Origin: Collybiopsis luxurians FD-317 M1
Lineage: Eukaryota; Basidiomycota; Agaricomycetes; Agaricales; Omphalotaceae
Length of the DNA stretch: 64,000 nucleotides
Assembly (NCBI GenBank): GCA_000827265.1
Contig: KN834760.1
Coordinates: 934,245 to 998,244 of the forward strand
Reading direction: 5' to 3'
The notes beneath the pieces are model-generated. The model ran no database searches and was not told the DNA's origin. It saw only the letters and a list, made by a program, of their open reading frames with translations. A program made the translations under genes and the position numbers. Of the stretch, positions 62,701-64,000 are shown piece by piece; position 1 is the stretch's first letter, and each line of letters opens with the position of its first letter.

Positions 62701-63010
62701 TATCCAAAACCTTGGGACTCGAGTTGGCCAGATACGCATCCTCATAAATGGGCTGGAGGCCGGTAGGAAGGGAAGTGGGAATGCGGTCCATAATGGAAAT
62801 GGAGGGATATCAGAGACACGTACTGCACTCAAAGGCCATGCGTTGCATCTTCTTCGCCGTTGGGGGAGCAGAAGGAAGAACATTGGAAAAAGGAACCAGG
62901 GATGCTGATTGGGAAGACTGCGGAACCTTGAGGATGAGTCGGGGCTTCAACCCTCCTGAATTACTGGAAGAAGCAGTGGGTTGGTTGGGGAAGGATTGCA
63001 AAGCAGACAT
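59796..63010 (-). CDS. Antisense multi-exon gene carried between pol and 3' LTR (damaged)
   Basis: Minus-strand gene, start ATG at 63010 (MSALQSFPNQPTASSSNSGG). Open exonic pieces follow at 62810-63010, about 62459-62750 (CEYCTSHNLHSTCSL with further Cys to KKFCSF, a cysteine-rich cluster), 61918-62220 (VPPPPVPVPTPPAPVWKAI), about 61729-61860, 61347-61646 (coiled coil: KLDHLETKNLHLKEQVSSRD), 60485-60757 (DHLADAAESISQVVSDQD) and 59796-60413 (SGHPNAYFVRTGEDPLTYSL; ends KLIELSFD). Clear minus-strand GTGAGT donors lie at about 61910-61915, 61714-61719 and 61341-61346, and an acceptor at 61647. A TGA in the exon near 61853 breaks one model. I do not recognise the family; the Cys cluster may bind zinc. 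It converges on pol. Confidence 0.5.
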
Positions 63011-63196
63011 AGTGGTCGAAGGAAGAGAGGAAAATGACTCAAAAACCCAGAGTGCCAGCTTTATAAGGCCTTCAGACTTAGAGTTTTTGATTGAAATCTG
63101 GCAGCCGGCACATCGAAACTCAATCTGACGGTGCAGCAGTCACAACACCATGTCGCATCAAAAGCTACACATCCTTTTGAGGGCTCAAGGACCATA

Positions 63197-63206
63197 GGGG
63201 GGGTAA
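63197..63206 (+). other. Polypurine tract before the 3' LTR
   Basis: GGGGGGGTAA immediately before the LTR TGTT start, the normal plus-strand primer site. Confidence 0.75.
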
Positions 63207-63887
63207 TGTTATGCCCTACACTATTTTTTTTCTGCTCTTTCCAACCAGTACACTCACCCCACAACTCAATAATAGTTTTACCAATCAATTCGGCTCTCCA
63301 AATCTGACACACATTTTGCGAGGCGAACTAACCAGTTGCTCATTCCAAACTTCTATTCACAAGACCACATGTCTTCCCGCAGAGTATAAAAGCCTTGTAC
63401 CTACATCTCTCACAATAATGCTGTTATTACCTGAACTATCTTGATCTGTGTTGTTTCTGTTCTCTTGTTCACTAGTCTATAATATTATTCTGCTTAACAC
63501 CGAGTTGAGCAAACCCCATTGACACCAAGTCACTGGCATATCCACTTCTCACTTGTCGAACTGAATGACAAGACTATTTGACTGCCATAGCCTTTCGAAT
63601 ATTCTGTCTCGTAGGGTAAACAGACACCGAGTCAACCCTCATTAATACTGTCTTAACAAGTTCTCTCGATATACAATCTCTAGTCGCACCGAGCTACTAG
63701 ATTTGTTATTCGACACTTGAGGATCATTCCTCTATATCCAATACTCAAACTGTACAGGACTCGATCACTTGTTGTACATAGTGACTCCCCATTGCATATT
63801 CTGTCTCAGCTGTGGTATCATACATTACTTTCTATTCATTGAACCTGCTACAAGCTTCTAACAACAAAGGTAGTAAAGGTCCTAACA
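63207..63887 (+). repeat. 3' LTR
   Basis: Pair of 50134-50828, followed by the target duplication CCACC (63888-63892). Confidence 0.95.
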
Positions 63888-64000
63888 CCACCCATCCAAA
63901 AACAGACAGTTGGTATGTCTCATAAGTCATCTGTGCCTACAGAAACAAGTGAATACACTATCAAGAAAGCTCACAAATGGAGCATGCACTCTCGAGATAA
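63888..64000 (-). pseudogene. 5' part of the gene interrupted by the chromovirus
   Basis: Minus strand: an acceptor (TTTCTGTAG, near 63952) begins an exon GCACAGATGACT... that reaches the insertion point. With the element and one CCACC removed, it runs into the donor GTGAGT at about 50111-50116. The open plus-strand frame from 63917 (MSHKSSVPTETSEYTIKKAH) is the alternative reading. Confidence 0.3.

Larger units (their letters stand above)
50134..63887 (+). mobile_element. Ty3-type chromovirus LTR retrotransposon, full-length but decayed
   Basis: LTRs of 695 bp (50134-50828) and 681 bp (63207-63887) begin TGTTATG and end CTAACA. The 5-bp target duplication CCACC lies at 50129-50133 and 63888-63892. 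Order inside on the plus strand: self-complementary primer site, pre-gag region, gag with zinc knuckle, protease, reverse transcriptase, RNase H, integrase, chromodomain. An antisense multi-exon gene then precedes the 3' LTR. The pol order (integrase after RT/RNase H) and chromodomain place it in the chromovirus branch of Ty3 elements. All plus-strand frames carry stops and there is at least one frameshift, so it cannot move by itself. Confidence 0.93.

Noticed and set aside
1..64000. CRISPR arrays, operons, riboswitches or replication origins
   Set aside because: None seen, and the first two are not expected in a fungal chromosome.

Overview
The window is from a filamentous fungus, almost certainly an agaricomycete basidiomycete. 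The evidence is dense short introns (about 50-70 nt, GT...AG), the agaricomycete-type expanded TKL protein kinases, a basidiomycete CorA-like transporter and a chromovirus with collagen-like pre-gag sequence. Gene models were spliced by eye, so exon ends are approximate unless stated.

Left part (1-26.7 kb). Four paralogous tyrosine-kinase-like (TKL) kinase modules lie on the minus strand: copies A (cut by the left edge), B, C and D. Each has a different N-terminal part: a nucleoporin Nup42/AMO1-like fragment (A), a cysteine-rich domain (B), an entire BTB protein (C) and a Zn2Cys6 DNA-binding domain (D). A block of ordinary genes separates C from D: a neurofibromin/IRA-type RasGAP (+), an FAD monooxygenase (-), the DASH subunit Spc19 (-) and a secretory thioredoxin-like membrane protein (-).

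Middle (26.7-50.1 kb). This stretch is gene-poor. It holds a relic of a P450 3' end, a CorA-like magnesium transporter (+), a transcription factor with two C2H2 fingers plus a Zn2Cys6 cluster (+), a large palindromic element, an intact-looking cytochrome P450 (-), an AGCCAGCT-rich repeat element and part of an uncharacterised minus-strand gene.

Right part (50.1-63.9 kb). A 13.75-kb Ty3-type chromovirus has two long LTRs and a 5-bp target duplication (CCACC). It carries a long pre-gag region, gag, pol with an integrase chromodomain, and a 3.2-kb multi-exon gene on the opposite strand between pol and the 3' LTR. The site next to the 5' LTR is complementary to the predicted RNA 5' end, as in self-priming Tf1/sushi elements. 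The coding regions are broken by stops and a frameshift, and much of the damage looks like C-to-T change at CpG.

The two most interesting features are the kinase module joined to four unrelated N-termini, and the spliced antisense gene bracketed by two identical polypurine tracts in the chromovirus.
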